Origin: Streptomyces aureoverticillatus
GTDB taxonomy: Bacteria; Actinomycetota; Actinomycetes; Streptomycetales; Streptomycetaceae
Direction of reading: 5' to 3'
DNA length: 64,000 nucleotides
NCBI RefSeq assembly: GCF_014649395.1
Contig: NZ_BMSY01000004.1
Location: 682,001-746,000 of the forward strand
The position numbers and the translations under genes were made by a program. Shown one piece after another: positions 44,833-53,422 of this stretch. The notes beneath the pieces were generated by a model that searched no databases, had not been told where the DNA came from, and saw only the letters and a list, made by a program, of their open reading frames with translations. How positions within the stretch are numbered: position 1 is the first letter of the stretch; every line of letters starts with the position of its first letter.

Positions 44833-47148
44833 GTGACAGCGAAGTCCGCAGCCGCGGCAGCACGGGCCACCGTGTACGGCTACCCCCGCCAGGGCGCGAA
44901 CCGCGAACTGAAGAAAGCCATCGAGGGCTACTGGAGGGGCCGCGTCACCGCCGACGCCCTTGAGGAGACCGCGGCGGAGCTGCGCCGCTCCACCTGGCGG
45001 CAACTGGCCGACGCCGGCATCCACGAGGTGCCGACCGGTGACTTCTCGTACTACGACCATGTCCTGGACACCAGTGTCATGGTCGGCGCTGTCCCCCGGC
45101 GACACCGCGCCGCCGTCGACGCCGACATCCTCGACGGCTACTTCGCCATGGCCCGCGGCACCCAGGACGTCGCGCCCCTTGAGATGACCAAGTGGTTCGA
45201 CACCAACTACCACTACCTGGTGCCGGAGTTGGGCCCCGACACCGTCTTCACCGCCGACTCCGCCAAGCAGGTCGCCGAGCTCAAGGAAGCCCTCGCGCTC
45301 GGTCTCGCCGCCCGCCCCGTCCTGGTCGGCCCGGTCACCTATCTGCTGCTCGCCAAGCCGGCGCCCGGCGTGGCCGCCGACTTCGAGCCGCTGACGCTTC
45401 TGGACCGACTGCTTCCCGTGTACGCGGAGGTGCTCGCCGACCTGCGCGCGGCGGGCGCCGAGTGGGTGCAGCTCGACGAGCCCGCCCTGGTCCAGGACCG
45501 CACCCCGGCCGAGCTCAACGCCGCCGCCCGCGCCTACCGCGACCTCGGCGCCCTCACCGACCGGCCCAAGCTCCTGGTCGCCTCCTACTTCGACCGGCTC
45601 GGCGACGCCCTGCCCGTCCTGGCGAAGGCCCCGATCGACGGCCTGGCCCTGGACTTCACCGATGCCGCCGCCAACCTCGACGCCCTCGCCGCGGTGGGCG
45701 GGCTGCCCGGCAAGCGTCTGGTCGCCGGCGTGGTCAACGGCCGCAACATCTGGATCAACGACCTGGAGAAGTCCCTGTCCACCCTGGGCACACTCCTCGG
45801 CCTGGCCGACCGGGTCGACGTGGCCGCCTCCTGCTCCCTGCTGCACGTCCCGATCGACGCCGCGGCCGAACGGGACATCGACCCGCAGATCCTGCGCTGG
45901 CTGGCCTTCGCCAAGCAGAAGACCACCGAGATCGTCACCCTCGCCAAGGGCCTGGGCCAGGGGACCGACACCATCGCCGCCGAACTCGCCGCCAACCGCG
46001 CCGACCTGGCCTCCCGAGCCGAATCGGCGATCACCCACGACCCGGCCGTACGCGCCCGTGCCGCCGCCGTCACCGAAGCCGACGGCCGCCGCTCCCAGCC
46101 GTACACCGAGCGGGCCGCCGCCCAGCGCTCGCACCTCAAGCTGCCGCTGCTGCCCACGACCACCATCGGCTCGTTCCCGCAGACCACCGAACTGCGCGCG
46201 GCCCGCGCGGACCTGCGCGCCGGGCGCATCGACACGGCCGGGTACGAACAGCGCATCGAGAACGAGATCCGCGAGGTCATCTCCTTCCAGGAGAAGACCG
46301 GTATCGACGTCCTGGTGCACGGCGAGCCCGAACGCAACGACATGGTGCAGTACTTCGCCGAGCAGCTCACCGGCTACCTCGCCACCCAGCACGGCTGGGT
46401 CCAGTCGTACGGCACCCGCTATGTGCGCCCGCCGGTCCTCGCGGGCGACATCTCGCGGCCCGAGCCGATGACGGTGCGCTGGACGTCGTACGCCAACTCC
46501 CTGACCGACCGCCCGGTCAAGGGCATGCTCACCGGCCCCGTCACCATGCTCGCCTGGTCCTTCGTCCGCGACGACCAGCCGCTCGGCGACACCGCCCGCC
46601 AGGTCGCCCTCGCCCTGCGCGACGAGGTCGACGACCTGGAGGCGGCGGGCACTTCGGTCATCCAGGTCGACGAGCCCGCCCTGCGCGAGACACTGCCGCT
46701 GCGCGCGGCCGACCGCCCCGCCTACCTTGCCTGGGCGACGGAGTCCTTCCGCCTCACCACCAGCGGCGTCCGGCCCGACACGCAGATCCACACCCACATG
46801 TGCTACGCCGAGTTCGGCGACATCGTCCAGGCCATCGACGATCTCGACGCCGACGTCATCAGCCTGGAGGCCGCCCGCTCACACATGCAGGTCGCCCGCG
46901 AGCTGGCCGAGCACGGCTATCCGCGCGAGGCCGGACCGGGCGTCTACGACATCCACTCGCCGCGCGTGCCCAGCAGCGACGAGGCCGCCGCCCTGCTGCG
47001 CAAGGGGCTTGAGGCCATCCCGGCCGAGCGCCTGTGGGTCAACCCCGACTGCGGCCTGAAGACCCGCGGCTGGCCCGAGACCCGCGTGTCGCTGGAGAAC
47101 CTGGTCACCGCGGCCCGCACGGTCCGCGGGGAGCTGCCCGCGTCGTGA
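44833..47148 (+). CDS. metE: Cobalamin-independent methionine synthase
   Basis: 771 residues, the normal MetE length. Zinc ligands are visible: His and Cys in THMCYAEFGD, and Cys in NPDCGLKTR near the end; the folate-binding GYPRQGANRELK N-terminus and IGSFPQTTE and VHGEPERNDMVQYF are present. Transfers methyl from 5-methyltetrahydrofolate to homocysteine. GTG at 44,833 chosen with AAGGAG upstream. Preceded by a cobalamin riboswitch and followed by a strong terminator, so probably monocistronic. Confidence 0.98.
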   Translation: MTAKSAAAAARATVYGYPRQGANRELKKAIEGYWRGRVTADALEETAAELRRSTWRQLADAGIHEVPTGDFSYYDHVLDTSVMVGAVPRRHRAAVDADILDGYFAMARGTQDVAPLEMTKWFDTNYHYLVPELGPDTVFTADSAKQVAELKEALALGLAARPVLVGPVTYLLLAKPAPGVAADFEPLTLLDRLLPVYAEVLADLRAAGAEWVQLDEPALVQDRTPAELNAAARAYRDLGALTDRPKLLVASYFDRLGDALPVLAKAPIDGLALDFTDAAANLDALAAVGGLPGKRLVAGVVNGRNIWINDLEKSLSTLGTLLGLADRVDVAASCSLLHVPIDAAAERDIDPQILRWLAFAKQKTTEIVTLAKGLGQGTDTIAAELAANRADLASRAESAITHDPAVRARAAAVTEADGRRSQPYTERAAAQRSHLKLPLLPTTTIGSFPQTTELRAARADLRAGRIDTAGYEQRIENEIREVISFQEKTGIDVLVHGEPERNDMVQYFAEQLTGYLATQHGWVQSYGTRYVRPPVLAGDISRPEPMTVRWTSYANSLTDRPVKGMLTGPVTMLAWSFVRDDQPLGDTARQVALALRDEVDDLEAAGTSVIQVDEPALRETLPLRAADRPAYLAWATESFRLTTSGVRPDTQIHTHMCYAEFGDIVQAIDDLDADVISLEAARSHMQVARELAEHGYPREAGPGVYDIHSPRVPSSDEAAALLRKGLEAIPAERLWVNPDCGLKTRGWPETRVSLENLVTAARTVRGELPAS

Positions 47149-47189
47149 CGGGGGCAGCTCCCGGGAAACCGGGGAGACTCGCGTGAAGG

Positions 47190-47219
47190 GGGCCGGAGCA
47201 CCTGCTGGTGCTCCGGCCC
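47190..47219 (+). terminator. metE terminator hairpin
   Basis: Perfect 13-bp stem GGGCCGGAGCACC / GGTGCTCCGGCCC with loop TGCT, 41 bp after the metE stop. Confidence 0.85.
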
Positions 47220-47314
47220 TCTCAGCGCCGCCGCGACCAACTGCTCGCCCGCGCTCACTCGCCCGCGCTCACCAAGGCCCTGCACGCCGTGTACCGCGTG
47301 CCCTGAACGCCCGG

Positions 47315-47752
47315 CTACGCGGCGGGGGCGAGTTCGGCGCGGCCGAACAGCAGCGCGTAGCCGGACGGGAGCTGGCGCAGGATGCGGGTGAGGAGATCGG
47401 CGCCGGCCAGGGCGGCGACGGCGGAGAAGACGGATCCGGTGTCCCAGCGGGTGGTGGCCAGGGAGGCACCGGTACGGGCGGCGACGTCCTTGACGAAGGC
47501 CCAGCCCGTCAGGGGCTGGGGGTCGGGGATCTGTGCGGTGAGGACCCGGGCCGCTTCGAAGGGGAGGCGGGCGGCGAGTTCGACGCGTTCGTCGCCCGTC
47601 AGCTGGCGCCCCAGTCCCGCGATGACCAGCCGAACGGCTTCCTCGGCCCGCTCCCTGGTGGGGTAGGCGCCTTCGTAGCGCACCTTCTCCAGCATCTGCT
47701 CGTACGTCATCGCGGGCAGCTGGTGCAGCGGTGCACGCGGGTCGGAGATCAC
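47315..47752 (-). CDS. DUF2267 protein
   Basis: About 145 residues from a GTG at 47,752, or 131 from the ATG at 47,710 where the domain proper begins (MTYEQMLEKVRYEGAY). DUF2267 features seen: REAEEAVRLV-like helix, LGRQLTGDERVELAARLP and a second half repeating the pattern. Function unknown; often found with stress genes in Streptomyces. Same strand as hsp20, 103 bp downstream of it, so probably cotranscribed. Confidence 0.8.
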   Translation of the reverse strand: MISDPRAPLHQLPAMTYEQMLEKVRYEGAYPTRERAEEAVRLVIAGLGRQLTGDERVELAARLPFEAARVLTAQIPDPQPLTGWAFVKDVAARTGASLATTRWDTGSVFSAVAALAGADLLTRILRQLPSGYALLFGRAELAPAA

Positions 47753-47855
47753 TGCGGTGGTTACCTTTCTGTCGCCGGGATGATGGTGCGGAGGACGGGA
47801 GAGGGGGGAGATCAGGCACCCGTCCTCCGCCGCTGTGCGGGCCTGCTCGCGCGGC

Positions 47856-48287
47856 TCAGCCGGAGATTTCCTTGTGGTCCGATCCGCCGCCGATGGCGAT
47901 CTTGCGGGGCTTGGCGCGTTCGGCGATCGGGATGCGCAGGGTGAGCACGCCCGCGTCGTAGTCGGCCTTGATGTGCTCGGTGTCCAGCGTGTCGGCCAGC
48001 ACGATCTGGCGGGAGAAGACACCCAGCGGCCGCTCGGACAGCTCCATCTGTACGTCGTCGGACTTCGTCACGGGCCTGCGCTCGGCCTTGACGGTCAGCA
48101 TGTTCCGCTCGACGTCGATCTCGATCGCGTCCGCGCTGACGCCGGGGATGTCGAAGGACACCACGTACTCGTCGCCCTCGCGATACGCGTCCATCGGCAT
48201 CGGGGACGGCCGTGACCAGGTGCTCGGACCCATCAGCTGCTGAGCCAGCCGGTCGAGCTCACGGAAGGGGTCAGTGCGCATCAACAT
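47856..48287 (-). CDS. Small heat-shock protein, Hsp20/alpha-crystallin family
   Basis: 143 residues. Alpha-crystallin domain (about 35-130) with VVSFDIPGV, the LTVKAERR strand and the GVLTLRIPIAE motif; basic tail. ATP-independent holdase chaperone. ATG at 48,287 chosen because GGAGG lies nine bases upstream. Two 19-bp palindromes upstream and a divergent HSP18-regulator-like gene suggest heat-inducible repression. Confidence 0.94.
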   Translation of the reverse strand: MLMRTDPFRELDRLAQQLMGPSTWSRPSPMPMDAYREGDEYVVSFDIPGVSADAIEIDVERNMLTVKAERRPVTKSDDVQMELSERPLGVFSRQIVLADTLDTEHIKADYDAGVLTLRIPIAERAKPRKIAIGGGSDHKEISG

Positions 48288-48351
48288 CGGGAAACACCTC
48301 CAGTGGGTCGGGCAGTTGCTGCCAATGCGCCTCACTGAAACCGTTGTAGCA

Positions 48352-48370
48352 TGTCATCCAATGGATGACA
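48352..48370. promoter_or_regulatory. 19-bp palindromic operator 1 upstream of hsp20
   Basis: TGTCATCC-AAT-GGATGACA, perfect 8-bp arms, 65 bp before the hsp20 start and 79 bp before the divergent gene. Likely repressor site controlling both genes. Confidence 0.75.
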
Positions 48371-48377
48371 AACACGA

Positions 48378-48396
48378 TGTCGTCCCTACGATGACA
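48378..48396. promoter_or_regulatory. 19-bp palindromic operator 2 upstream of hsp20
   Basis: TGTCGTC-CCTAC-GATGACA, same length and outer arms as operator 1 with one arm mismatch, start-to-start distance 26 bp. Confidence 0.7.
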
Positions 48397-48448
48397 CGTA
48401 TGCGACGATGACGAGTGAGGCTCGACGACGACAAGCGAGGGAGTGCCC

Positions 48449-49102
48449 ATGTCAGCAGCCGACCAGCCGGCCCCGGCCGGCGCCGACGACCGAAGCCCGG
48501 CCTCTTTCCTCGCCGCCGCGGCGGCCCTGCGAGCCGTGGACGACGCCCTGCGCGCCGCCCGGCAAGAGACTCCCGACCCCCCTGGCCCGGGCCCGGGCCC
48601 GGATCAGGCGCTGGCCTCCCTCCTGCTGCTGCGGCAGGTTCGCGAGCAACTGGCCGAGTGGGAGACCGGCCTGATCGAAACGGCCCGGCACGCGGGCGCC
48701 AGCTGGGCGGACCTCGCCGAGCCACTCGGCGTCGCCAGCCGCCAGGCCGCCGAGCGCCGCTATCTGCGCAACCGGCCCGGCCCCGCCGGAACCACCGGCG
48801 AACAGCGCGTCCAGGCCACCCGCGAGCGCCGCGCCGCCGAACGCTCCGCCGCCACCTGGGCCCGCCGCAACGCGGCCGACCTGCGCCGGATCGCCGGCCA
48901 GATCACCGCCCTCACCGACCTCCCCACCGCCGCGCGCCTGCCCCTCACCCAGCTCCACGCGGCCCTCGCCCACGACGACCCCGCCGACCTCATCCACCCC
49001 CTGAACGCCGCCCGCCCCCATCTGGCCGCCACCCACCCCGACCTCGCCGCCCAACTCGACACCCTCACGAACCCCGCCACGACCCCGCCCACCGCCGACT
49101 GA
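48449..49102 (+). CDS. HSP18 transcriptional regulator-like protein
   Basis: 217 residues, Ala- and Arg-rich. The middle (about 60-105; LAEWETGLIETARHAGASWADLAEPLGVASRQAAERRYLR) looks like a helix-turn-helix in which WADLAEPLGV and SRQAAERRY are the two helices. The C-terminal part is helical and Pro/Ala-rich. The family is annotated in Streptomyces beside hsp18/hsp20 genes, as here. Divergent from hsp20 with two palindromes between. ATG at 48,449 with GAGGGA six bases upstream is preferred over the GTG two codons earlier. Confidence 0.75.
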   Translation: MSAADQPAPAGADDRSPASFLAAAAALRAVDDALRAARQETPDPPGPGPGPDQALASLLLLRQVREQLAEWETGLIETARHAGASWADLAEPLGVASRQAAERRYLRNRPGPAGTTGEQRVQATRERRAAERSAATWARRNAADLRRIAGQITALTDLPTAARLPLTQLHAALAHDDPADLIHPLNAARPHLAATHPDLAAQLDTLTNPATTPPTAD

Positions 49103-49119
49103 CACTCCCCCAGAAGGCC

Positions 49120-49142
49120 GCGGGCGGTGGCGAACCGCCCGC
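49120..49142. terminator. Terminator-like hairpin
   Basis: GCGGGCGG/CCGCCCGC arms around TGGCGAA, between two convergent genes. Confidence 0.55.
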
Positions 49143-49165
49143 CCGTTGACCGCGGAGTCGAGGAG

Positions 49166-49624
49166 TCAGGGCCTGCCCGCCGAGGGGTCGTCGCCGTATG
49201 CGATCGATCCGCCCTCGGGGCTCCACGCGGTGGCGAACGGCACGAGGTCCTTGATGGGGACGCTGCCGATGCCGTGCTCCGTGGGCAGGAGGACGCGAAT
49301 CTCCGGGTGGTGGTCGAAGAGCACCTGCCGGTCCCTGCCGCAGGGCCCGACGACGCCCCGCCCCATGTTTCCCACGGCGACGATCGTGGTGAGTCGCCGC
49401 GCGCCGGACGCGCGCGCGTTGCCCAGCGCGACGAGTTCGGCGCAGGGCCCGCCGGTGAAGTGGTAGACGTTGATGCCGACGTGTGTGGTGCCGTCGGCGG
49501 CGCGCACGGCGGCGCCCACGGTGTGGATTCCGTCCTCGCCGTCGGTGTTCGCGTCGACGACGGCGCGGGCGAGGTCGATGAGTTCCTGGTCGGCGGCGGT
49601 GAGTGCTCGGGGCGTGATCGTCAT
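49166..49624 (-). CDS. Cytidine/blasticidin-S deaminase-like protein
   Basis: 152 residues, cytidine deaminase fold. The catalytic zinc motif CAEL with its glutamate is present (GGPCAELVALG, near 62). The second motif, usually PCxxC, reads PCGRDRQ, so the second cysteine ligand is Asp. N-terminal half has the DGEDGIHTVGAAVRA strand pattern. Probably a Streptomyces subfamily with unknown substrate. ATG start at 49,624. Convergent with the HSP18-regulator-like gene; the GntR gene lies 43 bp upstream on the same strand. Confidence 0.8.
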   Translation of the reverse strand: MTITPRALTAADQELIDLARAVVDANTDGEDGIHTVGAAVRAADGTTHVGINVYHFTGGPCAELVALGNARASGARRLTTIVAVGNMGRGVVGPCGRDRQVLFDHHPEIRVLLPTEHGIGSVPIKDLVPFATAWSPEGGSIAYGDDPSAGRP

Positions 49625-49667
49625 GCCCGCAGGCTACGGATGCCCGGCGCGGTGGCTGTACCGGATT

Positions 49668-50360
49668 TCACCGTTCGGGGTGGGTGCTGCCGGTGAGCGC
49701 GGCCGCGGTCTGGGTGAGGTGCCGGGACAGCGCCTCGGCCGCGGCGTCGGCGTCGCGGGCCAGCGCCGTCTCCTCCAGCCGGCGGTGTTCCTCGGTGCCG
49801 TCCCGGTCGGGTGCGCGGTGCGCCGCCCAGCGGCGGGCCAGCTCGCTCGCGGTCCACAGCCGGTCGAAGGTCTCCAGCAGGACGGGGTTGCCGCAGCCCT
49901 CCAGCAGGGTCCGGTGGAAGACCCGGTGGGCTTCGGACCACGCGGCGCTGTAGTGCTCGCCCTCCTCCGGTACGTACACCGGGGTGCGGGTCAGACGGTG
50001 GTGGGCGGCTCGCACCCGGGCCTCCCAGTCGACGTCGCCGCGCTCGACGGACATGCGCAGCATGACCGGCTCGATGGTCCGGCGAGCCTCCGCGATCTCC
50101 TGCCAGCGGCGGTCGGAGAAGGCGGGAACGGCGAAACCGCGGTTGTGCAGCCGATCGGCGAGGCCCTCACCGACCAGCCGCACCAGCGCCTCCCGCACGA
50201 CGGCCAGGCTCACGCCCTGCTCCTTGGCCAGGTCCTGCGGCTTGAGAGCGTCACCGGGGGCGTAGTCCCCGCGCATGATCGCGTCCCGCAGGTGGGCGTG
50301 GACCTGCTCCGAGAGCATCTTCTTCCCCGCCGCGGTCGGGGTCTGGACCGTCTGAGTCAT
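49668..50360 (-). CDS. GntR-family (FadR-like) transcriptional regulator
   Basis: 230 residues. Winged helix at the N-terminus (about 15-80; LRDAIMRGDYAPGDALKPQDLAKEQGVSLAVVREALVRLVGEGL) followed by an all-helical FCD effector domain with conserved metal-binding-type His residues (RVFHRTLLE, LSRHL). Divergent from the PEBP gene across a palindrome, which it probably recognises. ATG at 50,360. Confidence 0.9.
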   Translation of the reverse strand: MTQTVQTPTAAGKKMLSEQVHAHLRDAIMRGDYAPGDALKPQDLAKEQGVSLAVVREALVRLVGEGLADRLHNRGFAVPAFSDRRWQEIAEARRTIEPVMLRMSVERGDVDWEARVRAAHHRLTRTPVYVPEEGEHYSAAWSEAHRVFHRTLLEGCGNPVLLETFDRLWTASELARRWAAHRAPDRDGTEEHRRLEETALARDADAAAEALSRHLTQTAAALTGSTHPER

Positions 50361-50378
50361 GCGGCCAGCATAGACGAT

Positions 50379-50421
50379 TCGGCAGATAATCGATTATCCG
50401 TGTTATAGTCGATCCTGCCGA
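50379..50421. promoter_or_regulatory. Nested palindromes between GntR and PEBP genes
   Basis: Perfect 14-bp palindrome GATAATCGATTATC (50,385-50,398) lies inside outer arms TCGGCAG (50,379-50,385) and CTGCCGA (50,415-50,421). AT-rich, likely overlapping the promoter; candidate GntR operator. Confidence 0.65.
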
Positions 50422-50475
50422 TCGCAGCTCGGCATGCACGGCATGACCCCAGCACGGCATGAAAGGAACGACGCG

Positions 50476-51015
50476 ATGAGCGCCAACGACCCCTTCGCCC
50501 GCCTCCCCGAGGTGCCCTCCTTCACCGTCACCAGCAGCAGCGTCAGCGACGGCGCCGCCTGGCCGCCCGAGCAGCTCTCCGGCATGTCCGGCGTCCCCGG
50601 CGGGAAGGACCTCTCCCCGCAGCTGTCCTGGAGCGGCGCCCCGGAAGGCACCAAGAGCTACGCCGTCACGGTCTACGACCCCGACGCCCCCACCGGGTCC
50701 GGGTTCTGGCACTGGGCGGTCGCCGACATCCCCGCCACCGTCACCGAGTTGCCCGAGGGCGCGGGCGACGACACCGGCTCGGGTCTGCCCGAGGGCGCCT
50801 TCCAACTGCCCAACGACGCCCGCGCCGCCCGCTACATCGGCGCCGCCCCGCCCGCCGGGCACGGCCCGCACCGCTACTTCGTCGTGGTGCACGCCCTGGA
50901 CGTCGAGTCCATCGGCGTCCCGGCCGACGCCACCCCGGCCTTCCTCGGCTTCAACGTCGCCGGCCACATACTCGGCCGCGCGGTCCTGACCGCCACCGCC
51001 GAAACCCCCGCGTGA
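50476..51015 (+). CDS. YbhB/YbcL-type PEBP protein
   Basis: 179 residues, phosphatidylethanolamine-binding protein fold. Conserved DPDAPTGSGFWHWAVADIP and GHGPHRYFV motifs line the anion-binding pocket. Bacterial members have no settled function. ATG at 50,476 preceded by AAGGA. Its stop touches the DtxR-family gene, so the two form an operon. Confidence 0.9.
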   Translation: MSANDPFARLPEVPSFTVTSSSVSDGAAWPPEQLSGMSGVPGGKDLSPQLSWSGAPEGTKSYAVTVYDPDAPTGSGFWHWAVADIPATVTELPEGAGDDTGSGLPEGAFQLPNDARAARYIGAAPPAGHGPHRYFVVVHALDVESIGVPADATPAFLGFNVAGHILGRAVLTATAETPA

Positions 51016-51023
51016 CGCACCGC

Positions 51024-51740
51024 ATGTCCCACCTCATCGACGCCACGGAGATGTACCTCCGCACCATCCTCGAGCTCGAAGAGGAAGGCGTGGTCCCGCT
51101 CCGCGCCCGCATCGCCGAGCGCCTGCACCAGAGCGGCCCCACGGTCAGCCAGACCGTCGCCCGCATGGAGCGGGACGGCCTGCTTCATGTCGCCGACGAC
51201 CGGCGCCTGGAGCTGACCGAAGAGGGCCGGCGGAACGCCACGCGCGTGATGCGCAAGCACCGGCTCGCCGAGTGCCTGCTGGTCGACGTGATCGGCCTGG
51301 AGTGGGAGCAGGTGCACGCCGAGGCCTGCCGCTGGGAGCACGTGATGAGCGAGGCCGTCGAGCGCCGCGTCCTGGCACTGCTGCGGCACCCGACGCACTC
51401 TCCCTACGGCAACCCGATCCCGGGCCTGGAGGAGCTCGGCGAGAAGAGCACCGTGGATCCGTTCCCCGGCGAGAGCATGGTCAGCCTCAGCGACCTGGAG
51501 CCCGGGCCGAACGGCGCGAGCGCGGTCGTACGGCGCATCGCGGAGCCGATCCAGACCGACGCCCACCTCATGTCCACCCTGCGGCACGCCGGGGTGCGGC
51601 CCGGCGCGGTCGTGAGCGTGACGTCGTCGCCCGGCGGCGTGCTGGTCGGCAGCGGCGGGGTGGCCGCCGAACTGCCCGCGCGGACCGCCGCGCACGTCTT
51701 CGTGGCCGAGCGCTCAGCGCTGAGCGCAGCCGAACGCTGA
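51024..51740 (+). CDS. DtxR/IdeR-family metal-dependent regulator
   Basis: About 238 residues. N-terminal winged helix beginning LIDATEMYLRTILELEEEGV, with RARIAERLHQSGPTVSQTVARMERDGL as recognition region; dimerisation and metal-binding domain (HRLAECLL, CRWEHVMSE, HPTHSPYGNPIPG) and a C-terminal SH3-like domain (about 155-225). Fe(II)- or Mn(II)-activated repressor, close to Streptomyces DmdR. ATG at 51,024 preferred for family fit; a GTG at 51,012 overlapping the PEBP stop (GTGA) is an alternative. Confidence 0.92.
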   Translation: MSHLIDATEMYLRTILELEEEGVVPLRARIAERLHQSGPTVSQTVARMERDGLLHVADDRRLELTEEGRRNATRVMRKHRLAECLLVDVIGLEWEQVHAEACRWEHVMSEAVERRVLALLRHPTHSPYGNPIPGLEELGEKSTVDPFPGESMVSLSDLEPGPNGASAVVRRIAEPIQTDAHLMSTLRHAGVRPGAVVSVTSSPGGVLVGSGGVAAELPARTAAHVFVAERSALSAAER

Positions 51741-51809
51741 GCCCGGCCGGGCGCGGCCCGTGGCGGTCGCGTGACCATCCGCCGTGGCCATGGCCCGCGC
51801 GGGAACGAG

Positions 51810-51845
51810 GACGGCCCTCGACCACAACCGTGGTCGAGGGCCGTC
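51810..51845. terminator. Bidirectional terminator hairpin
   Basis: Perfect 16-bp stem GACGGCCCTCGACCAC / GTGGTCGAGGGCCGTC, loop AACC, between the convergent DtxR-family and HAD genes. Confidence 0.85.
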
Positions 51846-51857
51846 CCGTTCCCCGAC

Positions 51858-52523
51858 TCATCGAGGGGTCCCCGCCGTGAAGGCGAGTCGTACGCCCTCG
51901 AGGTCGGATGCGGCGTGCACCTGGCGCAGGTCGGTGACGTGCGCGGACAGCAAGGCGTCGACGGTGTCGAGACCGTCGCCGACACCGACGCACCGCATGC
52001 CGGCGGCGCGTGCGGCCCGCACTCCGGCCGGTGCGTCCTCCACGACGACGCACTGCGCGGGCGTGACACCGAGCAGTTCGGCCCCGCTCTGATAGCCCTC
52101 GGGGTGGGGCTTGCCGTGCTGGACGTCGTCGGCCGCCACCAGGTGCTCCGGCTGCGGCAGCCCGGCCGCGGCGAGCCGGCCGCGGGCGACGGCGCGGGTG
52201 CCGGAAGTGACGACGGCCCAGGCGCCGCGCGGCAGTGCCTCCAGGAGCCGAGCCGCTCCGGGGGTCGCCGCCAGGCCGTCGAAGTCGCGTTCCTCCCGCG
52301 CGACGATGCGGCGGGCTTCCGCCTCGGCGTCCAGGTGCGGGGCGATGAGCCGTACGACGTCGATGTCCCGTCGCCCGTGGGACAGGCTGACGGCCTTGTC
52401 GCCGTCCAGGCCGTGTCCGGCCGCCCACGCGCGCAGAATGCGTTCGATCAGCGCCATCGAGTCGACCAGGACACCGTCCAGGTCGAACAGGATCGCCTGG
52501 CATCCCAGAGCCTGCTGCCTCAT
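51858..52523 (-). CDS. HAD-family sugar-phosphatase-like hydrolase
   Basis: 221 residues. HAD motifs: FDLDGVLVDS (nucleophile Asp near 14), VVTSGTRAV, Lys in HGKPHPEGY and VVEDAPAGVRAA. Beta-phosphoglucomutase/phosphatase subgroup with a helical cap; GDGLDTVDAL at the end. Substrate, probably a small phosphosugar, cannot be told. ATG start at 52,523; convergent with the DtxR-family gene, divergent from the XRE-cupin regulator. Confidence 0.9.
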   Translation of the reverse strand: MRQQALGCQAILFDLDGVLVDSMALIERILRAWAAGHGLDGDKAVSLSHGRRDIDVVRLIAPHLDAEAEARRIVAREERDFDGLAATPGAARLLEALPRGAWAVVTSGTRAVARGRLAAAGLPQPEHLVAADDVQHGKPHPEGYQSGAELLGVTPAQCVVVEDAPAGVRAARAAGMRCVGVGDGLDTVDALLSAHVTDLRQVHAASDLEGVRLAFTAGTPR

Positions 52524-52627
52524 CGGCGTTCCGTCCCTTCGGGTGCGGGTGGTGACGCCTCACTCTGCAATGACAGGATCATGGAGTTCAATCACAGGAT
52601 TCTGGCATGAGGGGGTGACGGTACGAC

Positions 52628-53287
52628 ATGACCCAGCAGGCCGGCGGAACTCCGGGCGGGGCGGTGGAGGAGTCGGTGGCCGAGGTGGGCCGGACCCTGG
52701 CCGTCAATCTGCGGGCCGCCCGCACGGCGCGGGCCTGGCGGCTCGACGACCTCGCCGCTCACAGCGGCGTCAGTCGCGGCATGATCCATCAGATCGAGAC
52801 CCGGCGGACGAACCCCAGCGTCGCCACACTTGCCCGCCTGTGCACCGCTCTCGACATTCCCATGAGTGAACTCGTCCAGCTCCCCGAACAGTTGGGGACG
52901 GTGGTGCGGCGCTCCGAAGCCGCGGTCACCCGGCACGGTACGCAGGGGCTGAGTGAGGCCGCCCTCCTGATGAGCGACGGACGTCACGAGCTCTGGGACC
53001 ACCGGCTGCGGCCCGGCGACGAGATCCACGACTCCGGCCACCCGGCCGGAACCCGGGAGTTGATCCATGTCAACGAGGGGACCCTCACCGTCGAGGTCGG
53101 CTCCGCCACCTTCACCGTCGCAGCCACGGACGCCCTCCACTTCCGCGCCGCCGACCGGCCGCACACGTACCGCAACGTCCAGGCCGTGACGGCCCGTTAC
53201 ACGGTCACCGTGATCTACACCGGGCAGCCGGATCATCGATACCCGCTTCACCCTCCACGCGCCCCGGAAGGTGACAACGACACATGA
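52628..53287 (+). CDS. XRE-family regulator with cupin domain
   Basis: 219 residues. Helix-turn-helix (about 25-80; WRLDDLAAHSGVSRGMIHQIETRRTNPSVATLARLC) followed by a cupin sensor domain (about 115-205; GTRELIHVNEGTLTVEVG, FRAADRPHTYRNV). Such proteins often regulate neighbouring amino-acid or polyamine genes; no target is evident here. ATG at 52,628. A terminator hairpin follows. Confidence 0.9.
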   Translation: MTQQAGGTPGGAVEESVAEVGRTLAVNLRAARTARAWRLDDLAAHSGVSRGMIHQIETRRTNPSVATLARLCTALDIPMSELVQLPEQLGTVVRRSEAAVTRHGTQGLSEAALLMSDGRHELWDHRLRPGDEIHDSGHPAGTRELIHVNEGTLTVEVGSATFTVAATDALHFRAADRPHTYRNVQAVTARYTVTVIYTGQPDHRYPLHPPRAPEGDNDT

Positions 53288-53325
53288 GCAAAGCGGGCGC
53301 TGCCCGGACCCGGGTTCCGTAGCGC

Positions 53326-53369
53326 CCCCAGGGCCCCTACCGCCGACGAGGCGAGTAGGGGCCCTGGGG
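53326..53369. terminator. Bidirectional terminator hairpin
   Basis: Perfect 15-bp arms CCCCAGGGCCCCTAC / GTAGGGGCCCTGGGG with a 14-base loop, then TCTT, between the XRE-cupin gene and the convergent FG-GAP gene. Confidence 0.8.
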
Positions 53370-53422
53370 TCTTCGCGTGTCTGCGCGTATCTGACCGTGT
53401 CTGCGCGCGGGTCCGGGACCGG

